DNA from: Cordylochernes scorpioides
Lineage: Eukaryota; Arthropoda; Arachnida; Pseudoscorpiones; Chernetidae
Direction: 5' to 3'
Assembly (NCBI GenBank): GCA_030710605.1
Contig: CP092869.1
Location: 15,435,703 to 15,499,702, forward strand
Length of the DNA stretch: 64,000 nucleotides
Position 1 is the stretch's first letter. Each line of letters starts with the position of its first letter. Positions 31,720 through 43,358 of the stretch are shown here, in pieces. The notes beneath the pieces were generated by a model that worked only from the letters and a program-made list of their open reading frames with translations, was not told where the DNA came from and ran no database searches. The position numbers and the translations under genes are program-made.

Positions 31720-32860
31720 ATAAAGAAGATACCCCTCTTCAGAGAGCCGATAATCCCAACAAGCTATAAACAGAAAGGAAAATTTGAAACTAATCAAGAA
31801 GAATTAAAAACTTTGGGCGTAGTCTCTTCTGTGTATTGAAATCTTAAAAATCCAGATGGGATGGTTGTGGCTCAGCAATGATGAACCATCTTCCCAGCGG
31901 CGGTAACGCTCGTTTTATCCCCATGGAAGGATTCGCCACTGATGAATCATGTCATTTCAATTTCTATCATATATATTGCAGTACTATATATTGTCTATAA
32001 AAATAGCTTTTGGTTATTAAATAAAGAGAAAATGAGAGGAGGAGGGGGGATAGTAACGTTAAAAATGTCTCAAATTTCAGCGATTGAAGGCAGTAAAATG
32101 ATAATAATGATAGGCTCTTCAGTTTAACATCATCACACATCCAGAACAACATCGTTTTCTATAGCGTTACTCCTCTCATTCAAGTTGAGACAATTCGAAC
32201 AGGAATAAAGATCGAGAATCTTACACGTTCTAGCAGGCCTTGCGGAGATATGAAGATATTTACAGGAAGATTGCTAGCAACAAAGAGAATTGAGTAGCCA
32301 ACGGCCTTTGTGCACAGCAAACACCTTAATGACCTTAGAGAACCTTGAAAAAGCCGGCATTAGCAAAGAGAGAAAGAAGTAATTGGCTCCATGTCACGAC
32401 CTGGAAGGACAAAAGAGAAGTTGCAAATGGCACTTAGAACCGTTAAAATGAAGAAAGTGGGGCTGACGATGGCATGTAAGAGACTTAGCATTGAATAAGA
32501 CAAAGAACAAACTTTTTATTACGTTTTAAAATGCTACAAATACACTCCGTTCAACTATACAAACTCCGAGGTCGCCCCGAGCGGTCAATCAGAGGAAGCG
32601 CCGCAAGAAATTTGAGACATTTTTAACGCTAATATCCCCCCTCCTCCCTAATTTTTTCTTTATTTAATAACCAAAAACGATGGTTGGATTTTTAACATTT
32701 CAATACACAGAAGAGACTGCGCCCAAAGTTTCTAATTCTTCTTGATCGGTTTCACATTTTTCTCTTTTCATAGCTGGTTGGGATTGTCGCTCTCTGAAGA
32801 GAGTTATCTTCTTTAAGATTAGTAAAACAAAAAAAAAAAGATTCAATTTGCCTAAAAATA
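31720..32860. mobile_element. Foldback DNA element containing an HTH ORF
   Basis: 31725-31853 pairs with 32686-32820 (CTTTGGGCG(T/C)AGTCTCTTCT GTGTATTGAAAT), and 32010-32085 pairs with 32610-32681 (GGTTATTAAATAAAGA, then TTAAAAATGTCTCAAATTTC). The left arm is interrupted by a family G segment at about 31855-32010. The interior carries the HTH ORF at 32391. It looks like a decayed cut-and-paste transposon without its catalytic domain. Confidence 0.6.
32391..32498 (+). CDS. 35-aa Psq/CENP-B-type HTH remnant
   Basis: ATG opens MSRPGRTKEKLQMALR, then TVKMKKVGLTMACKRLSIE and a stop. The spacing of basic residues, LQMAL and ACKRL matches the first DNA-binding helix-turn-helix of pogo/Tigger-type transposases and related Psq proteins. 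The second half of the domain and the DDE region are missing, so a fossil transposase N-terminus is likeliest. It could bind the arms of the surrounding element, which is inference. Confidence 0.55.
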   Translation: MSRPGRTKEKLQMALRTVKMKKVGLTMACKRLSIE

Positions 32861-33049
32861 TATTTTTTAAACGCAAAAAAAAATAATAATGGCAATATGC
32901 TTTACCAATTATATATGAACATTCCAACATATTTAATTCAACACACCGAGGATCAGAATTTTTGGTTGAATTGAAGTTAGTGTTGAATTATAGTTGGTTA
33001 ATGAAGAAAAAAAAGGCATCTCCTGATCGTTCAACTAGAAGTTGATGGC

Positions 33050-33400
33050 TTGCTCCATCTTGGCGTATGCCAAGACGCGTATCTTCGGCGTGGAACTGAG
33101 GAGTGTTCAAGAAGACCTTGTCTGGAGGAGAACTCTCTCAACGTGAGGAAGTCTTCCTTGCTGAATAAATTTGTACACATACACAACTATATATATTCCC
33201 CTACATTTTATCTACCCTTTATGGGACTATGTGGAACTGAGGAGTGAAGACCTTGTCTGGAGGAGGACTCTCTCAAGGTGGGGAAACCTTCCTTGCTGAA
33301 GAAATTTGTACACATACACAACTATATATATTCCCCTACATTTTTTACCCTTTATTTACTCCTTTATTATATATTATCCTTTATTTTATCTTAATTCTTT
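33050..33400 (+). mobile_element. LINE tail repeat, two tandem copies
   Basis: GGAACTGAGGAGTG...AAGACCTTGTCTGGAGGAG and AATTTGTACACATACACAAC occur twice, about 140 bp apart, ending in TACCCTTTATTTACTCC. Tandem 3'-tail duplication is also seen in LINE-C at 61.5 and 62.5 kb. Confidence 0.65.
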
Positions 33401-33893
33401 CTATAACAATTAATTAGAATTAAAAAAAAAATTGTTTGAATTGTCTATACAACTATACTAATGTGGGAAGGGCAACAACAAAATAAGATGAAATGAAGAA
33501 TACCATTGGATTATATTCACACCTCGAAGGGCTATATGCATATATGTTTACGAAAGGACCATAGGTATATATAACAGATACTATAATTCTCTTAAAGAAT
33601 AGCTGCGTACCTAAATTTATATTCATAGAAAATATATTTTGTGAAATCCCCTATTACATAATAGTCTTAAGGTACCTTCACGACAGATTGAAGATCATGA
33701 TCATGATGATTATTAATAATAATCATTACTAAGGTATTCAATGAGGTTTAGGATTAGTCGTTGTTCTAGATCTACTCTTGTAGAACGGTCATTCACATAT
33801 CTATCTATATAATTCTCTATTGTAATTCTCATTAATTTCTGTATCAATTGACTATAAGTGCCAATAAAATATTTTTGAATTTATCTATATAAT
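33401..33893. other. No recognised gene
   Basis: AT-rich DNA. Confidence 0.35.
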
Positions 33894-33925
33894 TAAAAGT
33901 GAAAATCTGTCTAGTTAATTGCCTA
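33894..33925 (+). mobile_element. Helitron-like 5' end
   Basis: TCTATATAATTAAAAGTGAA AATCTGTC preceded by A resembles the 5' ends at 934, 18279 and 48868. No hairpin-CTRR 3' end was found downstream. Confidence 0.45.
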
Positions 33926-34429
33926 TACTCCGTCCCACGTTGCATATATTCCTATCGCAGGTTTAAAAAAGATAACTTTTAACGCAAAATTCAATTAGTC
34001 TATTTGAAATAGACGTTTTTGCAAAATTGAAAACAACAAAAAAGGATCTTTATTCTATTTTATTCGAATCTTCGTTTAGCACATTAAAATATATACTATA
34101 GAAATATATATTTAATCAAAAGATTTCTTTTTTTCATTAATAGATCTATTTCAAACGACAAAAAAAAAGACACCAAACGATTAAAAATCGATTAGCCACG
34201 CGACACCAAAAAGTGTGTTTCGTAAGCATAGGCTCAATCTAGACAGGCTGAATTGTCCTGAATGACGTCGTCTGCACACGTGTGAGGGATTTCAAAATAT
34301 ATTTCAGGAACATTGTATTAATGGAAAATATAATAATTTTTCTTGGTTAAAATGTAAATATACACACACCAAGTCGTTTCAAATAGCATATTTCTATCGA
34401 AGTAATTGGAATTCCAAAGAAGGATTTCA

Positions 34430-34560
34430 ATGAGAGATTTAAAAATATTTTTCAGGAACATTGAATAAAAATTTCGATTTTTTTCGTTTAAAAGAAACAC
34501 ATGCGGGATAATTTTCAAAAGTCGTTCTACAGTCATAAGCCGCATTATATTGTATTATTG
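34430..34560. repeat. Family F arm
   Basis: CACATGCGGGATAATTTTCA and CATAAGCCGCATTATATTGT match the right arm at 11550-11615. Neighbouring 34340-34700 has a diverged direct repeat (CACACCAAGTCGTTTCAAAT). Confidence 0.6.
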
Positions 34561-35733
34561 AATATTAATGGAAAATATATAAATTTTTCTTGGCTAAATA
34601 TATCCATTATATTTCTTGGCTCTTGGTGAATATGCCCACACCAAGTCGTTTCAAATAGCAGATTTCTATCAATGTAATTGGAATTCCAAAGAAAAATATA
34701 TGGTAATGATTCAAACTGTTTAGCGAGAATGTTCTGTTTTTCAGGTCAAATAACATCCTATTGTCCTTACTATGATGGCTATACAAGGTTTGGGTAGGAG
34801 GGCTGTTTGTATAGGTATTTAACGAACCAAGCAACACATTGAAAAAAATTGGAATTCGTTTTTACCTTAAATCCCCCCATTTGGGGGTAAATATCTTCAT
34901 CATGGTAATACGTATTTGACCAAAATTACCTAAAAGATCCCTGGTATGGGTGAAATGACTCCAAAATTTATATCAAATTCTAAAAACTGTGATTTATCAT
35001 ATAAGCTAATCCAATTTGAAATACATCATCAAATCAGCAAACACTTCGTCACAATACCGAGATAGATGGCTACTACCATTGTAGATTGAACTGATTATTA
35101 ACCATTTCTATTAAAAAAGGGAAATTCGCAGTAAATAGATGTAATTATTTCTTTACCAATGCTACCTGAAAGAGAAAAAGTACTAGAAGAATGTGTTGAA
35201 TTTACAAGCAGCTGATGATAGAGCGGCTTTGTGGTCATTTATGATATTAATCTGTAAATAGTAAAATTTAATTCGATAAGGAAAAAAATAAGTTAAAAAC
35301 TATTGGTATATGTACAAGTATTTAAAAAAAACACACACCAAACTACTAATTGTGCGTAACCCAGTCTTCCGGTACGTACAAAAATCGCCAACTATATGAG
35401 AATCACACTAAATTAGCGATATGCAAGCGATATGATAGATTTTGAAAAATATATACTGGTCAAATATTAATAAAAACTTATTCTACGACTATGAGAGAAA
35501 TAAAATAAAAAAATAAGCTATCACAGAGATATTTTCTCTTCAAAACAAAACGAGAAAACAATTTCACGCGAGAAAAAAAAAAGTGACAAGCAAGCAACAA
35601 GCAGGATAAAAAAGACAAATCAACCAATCATATTGACAAGAATTTGAGAAACATCTCAAAACTACCTTGTTCCAAAAGGCAAGGAGAAAAATTATCATGC
35701 AACCAACTTCCCAGCAGTTTTTTCCCCCTTCAG
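34561..35733. other. No recognised gene
   Basis: AT-rich, apparently low-copy DNA leading to the exon candidate at 35734. Confidence 0.35.
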
Positions 35734-35859
35734 GAGTTTCCGCGTCAACAAAACGTCCCGATGGACGGGGGTATTGGAAAAAGTGGCAGATTCTCGTCTG
35801 CCTCAATCAGACGACGATGATGATACCAATTTCTGCCGCCAGCCAACACACACCGGAAG
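35734..35859 (+). CDS. Possible host exon near the gap
   Basis: TTTTTTCCCCCTTCAG at 35718-35733 is an excellent 3' splice site. Two frames stay open: one reads GVLEKVADSRLPQSDDDDD to a possible donor GGAAG|GTCTGA at 35859; the other continues to 35954 with GLKLPEDGFLVPVEKQQ before a possible GTAATT donor. GC is locally high. I cannot choose the frame and do not recognise the protein. Confidence 0.35.
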
Positions 35860-36114
35860 GTCTGAAACTTCCTGAAGATGGTTTCCTTGTGCCCGTTGAG
35901 AAACAACAAGTAATTGGAAGAAGATGGGAAGAGAGAAAAGAATACTATATATAGAATACAAATGTTTTGTTTATTGCCTTCCATCACAAACTTTTTTTTT
36001 TCTATTGAGGAAATAAGTTCAACGTTATTCTTGCCAGTTTTGGGGAAAAGTTTTGAGAGAATTGTCTTAATTTTATTTTTATTTTTAGATTGGAAAAATT
36101 TTGAATTATTATTT

Positions 36115-36214
36115 NNNNNNNNNNNNNNNNNNNNNNNNNNNNNNNNNNNNNNNNNNNNNNNNNNNNNNNNNNNNNNNNNNNNNNNNNNNNNNNNNNNNNN
36201 NNNNNNNNNNNNNN
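36115..36214. other. Assembly gap of 100 N
   Basis: Exactly 100 N, the conventional size for a gap of unknown length. Confidence 0.99.
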
Positions 36215-36859
36215 GAAAGAGGTAGTTGAAATCTTCATAGAATGTGGTCATGATGATGATAAATTGTGGGAAATATTTTTTAAATGTACAGAGTTATCTC
36301 TCGCACTAAAAGGGATCAAAATTCGTGTACTTAAGGCGACGTTCGGCAAATTTAATTTTAAAAAATCAATTTTAACGTCATTTATTTTAATGTTTTCATA
36401 GGAGGTTCCCAGTCCTATTCACAATGATATGGTAAATTCAATAAACTAATTGTAAGTCAAATTCTTAACTCAAATCAGCGGCAATTTTTACTGAGAGAAA
36501 TTCAAAAAAATCTTCTGACGTAGAAATTTGTGAATTGCTTTTTTTAAAGTATGCATAGAGCTGAATTATATGCAAATGCCTAATCTATAGCAGATATGGT
36601 CTTGAGAACGTGTAGAAGGTAGTTTTGGGCAGGCTGTTTTCAATCTTGAAGATGAGACACTACATGATTATCTTTTCAAGTAAGAACACTAAAATTTTCC
36701 TTGAACGTGAGAGGCATCAATCACAGAATATGTTATTCATACACTCAGAACAACACCTAGTAATGGATAGAATTCTGTAGAAGGCTTCCTATACGACACG
36801 CTAAAATTTTAAATTTGTCACATTGAAAATCTTAATCCTGTAGGAAATTCCAGTAGCAG
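36215..36859. other. No recognised gene
   Basis: AT-rich, no repeat found; possibly intronic if the flanking exon candidates belong to one gene. Confidence 0.35.
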
Positions 36860-37144
36860 CATCTTCCGGGAGCCGCGATAGAGGGGGGTTATGAAAAGCT
36901 AATTGAAGCTGCTGAAGATGGCACTTTTCTTTCTATCTCAATGTGTCCGGCCAGCTCTGGAGGATATTTGCGGGCCCGTCATCAATTCTACCACGTGGGA
37001 GAAGGCTGCGCCATTACTAAATATGTTTGCATAGTACTGGGCTATTGCATAAAGGCAAACAGTAGCTACCCCCACCCTGTGTACTCAATTCCCTCCCTTC
37101 TTCTATATACGGCGTTGTTCTCTTCTCTATTTATTGGAATATAG
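36860..37144 (+). CDS. Possible host exon, unidentified
   Basis: CCAGTAGCAG at 36850-36859 may be an acceptor. The frame then runs 94 codons to TAG, and the first 60 or so look protein-like: GYEKLIEAAEDGTFLSIS, then MCPASSGGYLRARHQFYHVG and EGCAITKY. Later residues look intronic. KLIEAAEDG faintly recalls an ankyrin-repeat start, but the rest does not fit. Confidence 0.35.
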   Translation, partial: HLPGAAIEGGYEKLIEAAEDGTFLSISMCPASSGGYLRARHQFYHVGEGCAITKYVCIVLGYCIKANSSYPHPVYSIPSLLLYTALFSSLFIGI

Positions 37145-37299
37145 CTGGGTTTTTTTCGGCTAAACTTCTTTTTACAACGTGGTTTTAAGAAATGGCTTCC
37201 TGGATTTTTTTTTCCTCCGGGTTGATACCTTCAAACTTCCCGTAAATTCCATATCTAATGAACAACCACCTTTATAAAAATGAATAGATAATAATTTGA

Positions 37300-37550
37300 G
37301 ACTAATATGACAATACATCCAGATAGCACAAGAACCTACAGGACATGCAACAATTGTCCTGGTGTGGAACTAACACCTACTCACATATTCTCATGCCCAG
37401 CAATGGCCGCAGCCTTGCAGAAAATTGACATGAACCCTGAGCAGCAGCTTTACACAGAGATAGAGAACATTAAGACTGCTGTTATAGAGATGCATGGAGA
37501 CATCTGAGGCTCTTCATTGGACTCAATATGACTTAAAACTATTTGCTGTG
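37300..37550 (+). pseudogene. LINE-B C-terminal tail and 3' end
   Basis: The frame encodes RTYRTCNNCPGVELTPTHIF SCPAM, a C-x2-C...H-x3-C knuckle at the end of RNase H-type LINE ORF2 proteins, continuing to VIEMHGDI and a stop at 37507. A short 3' tail (GAGGCTCTTCATTGGAC) follows. The 5' part is missing (truncated copy). Relatives are at 58740, 59232, 15415 and 57065. Confidence 0.75.
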
Positions 37551-38553
37551 AATTGATAGAAATAATGTGTAGTTGATCTTTAATACATAGTGATTGTTTA
37601 TTGAATACAAACAGTAATTGAAGTTGAGTAAACATCATGGTTTCTAACTTTTTATAGTGGCCTGACAATATATATTATTGGAGCAAAGGACCTAGTTTGC
37701 TTAAATATATTTTTATTATATACACGATGTTTAAATTAGAATAAGTAAGAAAACGCCCCACGATAGAGAAAGAATTGGCTTCATCAATTCATAGAATAAC
37801 CCTAAAAATGCTTACTCTCTAAAACTAGGTAATATCGGTATTTCAAGGTTAGAATATTTAAAAATGGGGCAATTAATTCTTAGGTTTTAATATTTCTCAT
37901 TATTATAAAAATGTGGGTCGTTGTCATTAATGAGGTTAACAATTAATTGGGAGAGGAGGGGGGGGGGGTTATCTAATTAAAAACACTTTGTCATAGATCT
38001 ACTATCTGCCTGAATTTTTTATGAATAATAAACAGACTGGCACTCCTGTTTTATTCTATGATTTTTTTTTTTTTTTAGTGTGAGGTGGAGGATTTTGTTG
38101 TACATGAAGATAGTTCTTTATAATAATAAGTATGCAATTTATGGAATTGTATTCTTTATTTATGCTTTAACTAAAAATCGTCCCCTATACTTTGATTAGT
38201 GAAAAATAATTTTTCACTGCAATATAGTAACAAAATCTTATAGTAATTGATATATATATTTTTTTTTTAACCAACACAATGTGGTTAATAATAAAAATGT
38301 ATACCATGAAATTTATTTTAAAATAAAAATATTTTATCGGCTTGAAAGCCAGTTAGTTACTCTCTCGCTCCAAATATATAATAATAACAAACAATTCTTT
38401 TTGAAAAATAGCAATTTATATTTTTTTATTCTTCTCATTATTCTTGGGCCCATATCTGTCAACGGCTGGACAAAGAATTCCCCATGATTTAGATTTTTTC
38501 CCTTTTCCTCTAATTCTTTCCAGCTCGTTCTTTCTTTTTTTGGGGGGTAGAAA
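37551..38553. other. No recognised gene
   Basis: AT-rich with homopolymer runs (G near 37966-37977). Confidence 0.35.
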
Positions 38554-38660
38554 CTAATATTTTCTTAGGTCGTTCATTTTTTCTTGGAACCTATCTTCCA
38601 AGGCACTTGCAGGGGTTTGTGTTCTGAGCCTTTTACACTCACCAAGCAGATTGTGGAAGA
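38554..38660 (-). CDS. Possible C-terminal coding fragment
   Basis: The minus-strand frame reads LGECKRLRTQTPASALED, then RFQEKMNDLRKY and TAG at 38554. It is protein-like but short. It could be a terminal exon or a LINE fragment. Confidence 0.2.
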
Positions 38661-38934
38661 TGAAATTTCTTGTTTTATATTCTCCCCAGAATAAGAGATT
38701 TAAAGATGCAAAGATTTGGAGGAAAACAAAATTATTTACTAAGAGAGAGAGAGAGAGTGGACAATAAGGTCGGAGTAGGGGCGACAACAACAGCAAGAAA
38801 GCGGTCAAGTATCCGACTGACCGTCCACCTTGGCAACAGTAGACCTTGGGCCACTGAAGTGGAACTCCAATGTAAACCTTCCTCACAATAGGCATGGTGG
38901 ATGATAAGGCACAATTTGGGATTATCTATATTAA

Positions 38935-39227
38935 TAAAATGCAAATTTCATAAGTGGACATCACAAAAAACTTTCGTTACAATGCATCAATTTCGACCAA
39001 ATTTTCAACATTTATGTAAAACGAGATGGAGCAGGTTTTGCTTAACATCAAAATATTTTTCCCTAACATTAACATGCGTAACTTCGCTGTTATCGATTAA
39101 ATACAAAAATAATCAACAGAGTTAATTTTATTTATATATAAATACAAAAAAAAAAATTCAGCAATTCATTCAACTCAATCTAAAAAAATATTCAAAACAA
39201 GCAATTTTAAGATAACACCATATGTAA
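38935..39227 (+). mobile_element. Helitron-like element inside FB-C, lacking its 3' hairpin
   Basis: It shares the 5' end TCTATATTAATAAAATGCAA and internal sequence with 18279-18665, but stops at CATATGTAA without the hairpin and CTAG. The flanks are FB-C: CAATTTGGGATTA on the left and TAGATTATAAACACAAGG on the right, so the empty site can be read from other FB-C copies. Confidence 0.75.
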
Positions 39228-39314
39228 TAGATTATAAACACAAGGTAAATCTCAGAAAACTATATTCTTCTTATCTGTTATCTTGTTTACACACTTAATG
39301 ACAGTAATTATTTA

Positions 39315-39425
39315 AAACATTATAAAGAAAAGAAAGTCTCCAGGGCTAAGTTTCTTGCTCAAATTTTTATTCTCTAGCTTTCGGACCTGTCAGTCCTTCC
39401 ATAGGAGTATCACAATAACGTGATA
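39315..39425 (-). repeat. Family D repeat, copy 3
   Basis: Inverted relative of 28501-28598: GAAAGTCTCCAGGGCTAAGT and CTTTCGGACCTGTCAGTCC. Confidence 0.7.
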
Positions 39426-39770
39426 TTTAAAACATGTTGTGGTAAAATTTCTCATTCAGTACTTTTGTCTGAAGATGGTAACAACACTGTTACGGAAACA
39501 TCACACACTATTTATTTATTTGGATTTGGTCTTATTAGATGCCTTAGGCATGGAGGATTTTTAACCAATACCTTAACAGTATATATAATTGAGAAGTAAA
39601 CCATTCTCTATGATAAGACATACAATTTGGATTATAGATTATAAACACATGGTAATAAGATCAAATCCAAATAAATAAATTGTGTGTGACAAATGCGTTG
39701 TTACTGATAGTCAGACACATTTATTTATTTAGATTTGGTCTTACTATCTTGTGTTTAAACTTCTCTCTCT
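39426..39770. repeat. FB-C repeats, inverted pair
   Basis: 39428-39560 (minus-type: TTGTCTGAAGATGGTAACAA ...TTGGATTTGGTCTTATTA) and 39600-39760 (plus-type GGATTATAGATTATAAACAC) face each other with degraded centres. Confidence 0.65.
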
Positions 39771-40079
39771 ATATATAATAGAATCTCATCATAAAGACTC
39801 TTTAATAAGAGTCATTTGGTTCTAACAATAGCTAAATACAGACTAATTGACTTAATTCTTTGGTCAGGAAATGGTGATCAAAATATTAATGAATTTATAT
39901 ATAGGGAGAGTCACACTGCTAATGATAAAAATAATAAATCATGCATCATGATAATAAATCTTTGTTAATACAATGTTCATTGGGCAATCAATCACTTGTA
40001 TAGAGAACTCCAATGAAGTCAGGTCATTTTGCTAGTTTTTAATAATAATAACTACACATTATAATACACTGCGGCTTGT

Positions 40080-40245
40080 GATTGTAAAACAACACTTGAA
40101 GTTACACCGCATGAATTTATTTTCAACAAAAAATCAAAATTTATTTCAAGGTGAAATATTGACTATTTCTAACCTTTTTGGATGAGGTATGAAAGGGTGA
40201 ATTATGAAGAGTAATGATGAACGGAAAAATAAAAGCGTCCAGGGA
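40080..40245. repeat. Family F arm
   Basis: GAAGAGTAATGATGAACGGA AAAATAAAAG and ATTTATTTCAAGGTGAAATA match 11240-11404. Confidence 0.65.
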
Positions 40246-40453
40246 TTTTTAATAAGAACTACATGCGTATTGTGGTTATGATAGAAGTTGACAAGATGGC
40301 CATTAATTTGCATCCTCATATTATCATTTAGCAAGATTGTATAACCCCCATAAACAAAATTAGATTTCCTAGAAAAATCCTGGTTCCAAAATAATTTTAA
40401 TAGGTGCTGCTCAAAAAAGAGCAAACTAATTTATGATATTTATAACAATGAAT

Positions 40454-40750
40454 GGGGGTCGGTGGAAGGATGGTCTAAACCGTTGGATTACGACCCGGGT
40501 TCGATTCCCGCATTGGGCACTTTTTTCTGATTAAAAAAAAATGCCTCAATGGCCCCCGATTCTTGCAAAATCCAACCTGACCAGCGAGTGCAAGTAACCA
40601 AACGGGGATTTGGCACATTTGTAAGTGCAAAGTCGAACTGCTTTTCACATGTGTAGACATGTGGTGCACTTACAGTAAAAGCAGTCGCCTTCTAACCACC
40701 ATGATTATCATGGCCTGTACCACGTGTACTAGGGATAGGCAAAAAAAAAA
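40454..40750 (+). mobile_element. SINE-1
   Basis: tRNA-like head (GGGGGTCGGTGGAAGGATGG, box B GGGTTCGATTCCCGC), body, and CTAGGGATAGGC plus A tail. ATAACAATGA before and ATAACATTGA after are a near-exact TSD. Confidence 0.9.
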
Positions 40751-40789
40751 TAACATTGATTAATATATGTGATGGTTATTCATATATTA

Positions 40790-40875
40790 AAACAAAGTGT
40801 CCAATGCAGGATTCGATCTCGGTTCATGGCTGTCGGGAATCGAGGGTTTTAACCACTTGTCCACTGACTTCATCC
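40790..40875 (-). mobile_element. SINE-2, tRNA-like head
   Basis: The minus strand reads GTGGACAAGTGGTTAAAACC ...GAGATCGAATCCTGCATTGG, with box B-like GATCGAATCC. Its partner is at 52548-52650. Confidence 0.6.
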
Positions 40876-41149
40876 TAGAAAAATGGCCCTCACAATATTA
40901 TGCAAGTTATTTTTTAATTTGTTTAAACTGACCTTAATGAAGAAGAGGCGAGCACACAGATCTCTCTGCCGCGACACATCCAATGAGGATATGGATCCAA
41001 TAGGTTATTGATCAGGTCAAGGCAATAATTGATTTGACCCAGAATGATATGCTGATTGGTCGTCTCTCTAAACAGTGTTTTAACACCTTTTTGTTTCAAT
41101 GAAAAACTAATGTTCTCTTCAAATGGCTAATTTATAATCGTTGATTTTT

Positions 41150-41240
41150 AATTATTCCAGAATTGGCCAAATACCCATTCTTGATTAATTAAGAAAAGCT
41201 AACCACGTACATGTTTCGGGCTGTTGGTCCTTGTCATTTT
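41150..41240. repeat. Family E repeat
   Basis: AAGAAAAGCTAACCACGTAC ATGTTTCGGGCTGTTGGTCC matches 22930-22980. Confidence 0.55.
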
Positions 41241-41687
41241 TTCACATTTATTTATAGATTGCCTTATATTTTCCAAAAATATGATTTGATTTACTTTAAT
41301 CTCGAACAAAAAGCTAATCATGTCAAAATTTTGTAGATTTGGTAACCCCAGAAAATAAGACAGCACAATGTGAGTGTGGTGAAACAAGGAAAGGTCAGTT
41401 GTATATATACCAAGGCAGAAGGGAAACAAAGAAACCTTTTTTTCCCCCAAGTTGTTGCGTTCTCTATGCAACTTAAATACATATTATTAGTCTAAATTAC
41501 ATCAATTATGGTTGTGGAGGGAGGAGGTTAGGTGATGTCGTCTGACATTAAATAAGTCATTCGAGACAGCAGACTTCTCCAACAATGATCACTATAATAT
41601 AAAACTTGGGTATTTAAAAAATTGTATTGATCTTATTCCCAACTCATGGCTTCACTTCAAGGTAATGGTCTTCATATATAGCCTCAC

Positions 41688-41890
41688 AAGGTAATAAGAT
41701 CAAATCCAAATAAATAAATAGTGTGTGACGCTTTGGTAACAGCGTTGTTACCATCTTCAGACAAAAGTACTGAATCTTGTTTTTGTCTGAAGATGGTAAC
41801 AACGCTGTTACTGAAATGTCACACACTATTTATTTATTTGGATTAGGTCTTATTACCTTGTGTTTATAATCTATAATCCGAATTGTGCCT
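41688..41890. repeat. FB-C, complete inverted pair
   Basis: The left half CACAAGGTAATAAGATCAAA...CAGACAAAAGTACTGAAT and the right half TTGTCTGAAGATGGTAACAA ...TTACCTTGTG form a palindrome with a short centre near 41780. It ends in the FB-C flank TTATAATCTATAATCC. Confidence 0.8.
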
Positions 41891-42229
41891 TACCAACAGA
41901 AATTTAGTTATAACATTACAATTAAAAATTTCCAGGTTTTAAGTCCTTAATTTATGTATAAACTTAGTTATAACCACAAAAAAACTTGGCCCCAAGTGAT
42001 GTTGATGAACAAGAATCAACTGCACTTCGATAAATGTAATTATAATTCTCAATTACCTGTGGCAAGATACACTCGAGTAAAACCTATCTGATTACAGTCA
42101 ATGTCTATGACAGTTTTCCCTTTATTAAGGTCAAGATTGACAGTTCAAATTTTATTGTCCATTGAAAAATCTGACCTCTTTATTAAGGTTATCTCATATT
42201 AATCTCAAACCTTATGGAGACCTTTAGAT
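41891..42229. other. No recognised gene
   Basis: AT-rich; nothing recognised. Confidence 0.35.
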
Positions 42230-42335
42230 ACAGGAGTACTGTAGATCTTCCATGAGAGGACACCTCTGTCTCTATAGGACATTTTGGCTATGCAACTACG
42301 TATTGTCCTTTAGATTGAGAGTGGTTGTTCTATTG
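42230..42335. mobile_element. MITE-2, truncated
   Basis: AGAGGACACCTCTGTCTCTA, then GTCCTTTAGATTGAGAGTGG TTGTTCTA. Confidence 0.55.
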
Positions 42336-42462
42336 TATCTAATCACAGAATATATCTGAGAGTCTTTATTGTTGAGGAACGTGCCGAGCTAACAATGTAG
42401 CCTTAGAGATTGCTGCTGAGTTACTGAATCAATGATCAAGATGGCTGCACATTGTTAAGTCA

Positions 42463-42660
42463 CAATTTGGAGTATAGATTATAAACACAAGGTAATAAGA
42501 CCAAATCCAAATAAATAAATAAATAGTGTGATAAGGCACAATTTGGATTATAGATAATAAACACAAGGTAATAAGACCAAATCCAAATAAATAAATATTG
42601 TGTGACACTAATAATTTATTTGGATTAGGTCTTATTACCTTGTAATTCTAATCTATAATC
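42463..42660. repeat. FB-C copies, tandem and inverted
   Basis: Two direct GATTATAGAT(T/A)ATAAACACAA blocks (42476, 42549) are followed by an inverted TTGGATTAGGTCTTATTACC. The central hairpin is lost. Confidence 0.7.
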
Positions 42661-42789
42661 TAAATAATAATAATTATTGGAATGTATATATATTTCATCC
42701 CAGTATAATATCTATTACTTTAGCTGGTAACAGTCTGATGCACGCCCGCGAGAGCACATGTTAATAACAAAGGTTTTCAATTATTCTGT

Positions 42790-42905
42790 ATAAATATTAC
42801 TTAGAGATTGTGCATAGAATATCAGCCCGTTGAAGAGCAGTATATTTGCTCGAAAGCTTGCAAATTTAAATTAAAAGAAACTTTTTACCTGATATTGATT
42901 TTTAC
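42790..42905. repeat. PAL-2 single arm
   Basis: AGAATATCAGCCCGTTGAAG AGCAGTATATTTGCTCGAAAG and AAATTAAAAGAAACTTTTTA match the right arm of 27201-27438. Confidence 0.75.
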
Positions 42906-43074
42906 TTTTTCAAACAAATCCAAATTGTACCCTTTCATTAATGATTATTGCAAAAAAAAAAAAACAATCAACCTGTTTATAACAAGCCTTGTCCTAGATG
43001 ATGTTAAAATTAAGGTTCAGCTGTATATTTCAACACCATCATCTTGGATAGATTGTTATAACCAGGTTATAATC

Positions 43075-43358
43075 TTTTTTTTTTTTTGCTTATCCCTAGG
43101 GTAGTTAGCGACTGCTTTTACTGTAAGCGCACCACATGTCTACACATGTGAAAAGCAGTTCGACTTTGCACTTACAAATGTGCCAGAGCCCTGTTTGGTT
43201 ACTTGCACTCGCTGGTAGGGTTGGACTTTTGCAAGAATCGGGGGGCCATTGGAGCATTCTTTTTTTTTTTAACAGAAAAAAGTGTCCAATGAGGGAATCG
43301 AACCCGGGTCCTAGTGGTCGAAAACCAAACGGTTTAACCAGCCTTCCACCGACCCCCC
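43075..43358 (-). mobile_element. SINE-1 with internal deletion and 10-bp TSD
   Basis: GGTTATAATC at 43065-43074 and 43359-43368 flank it exactly. About 30 bp around the GTACACGTGGTACAGGCC block are missing relative to other copies. Confidence 0.92.

Noticed and set aside
38670-38891. 73-codon plus-strand frame
   Set aside because: Low-complexity GAGA sequence with no domain.
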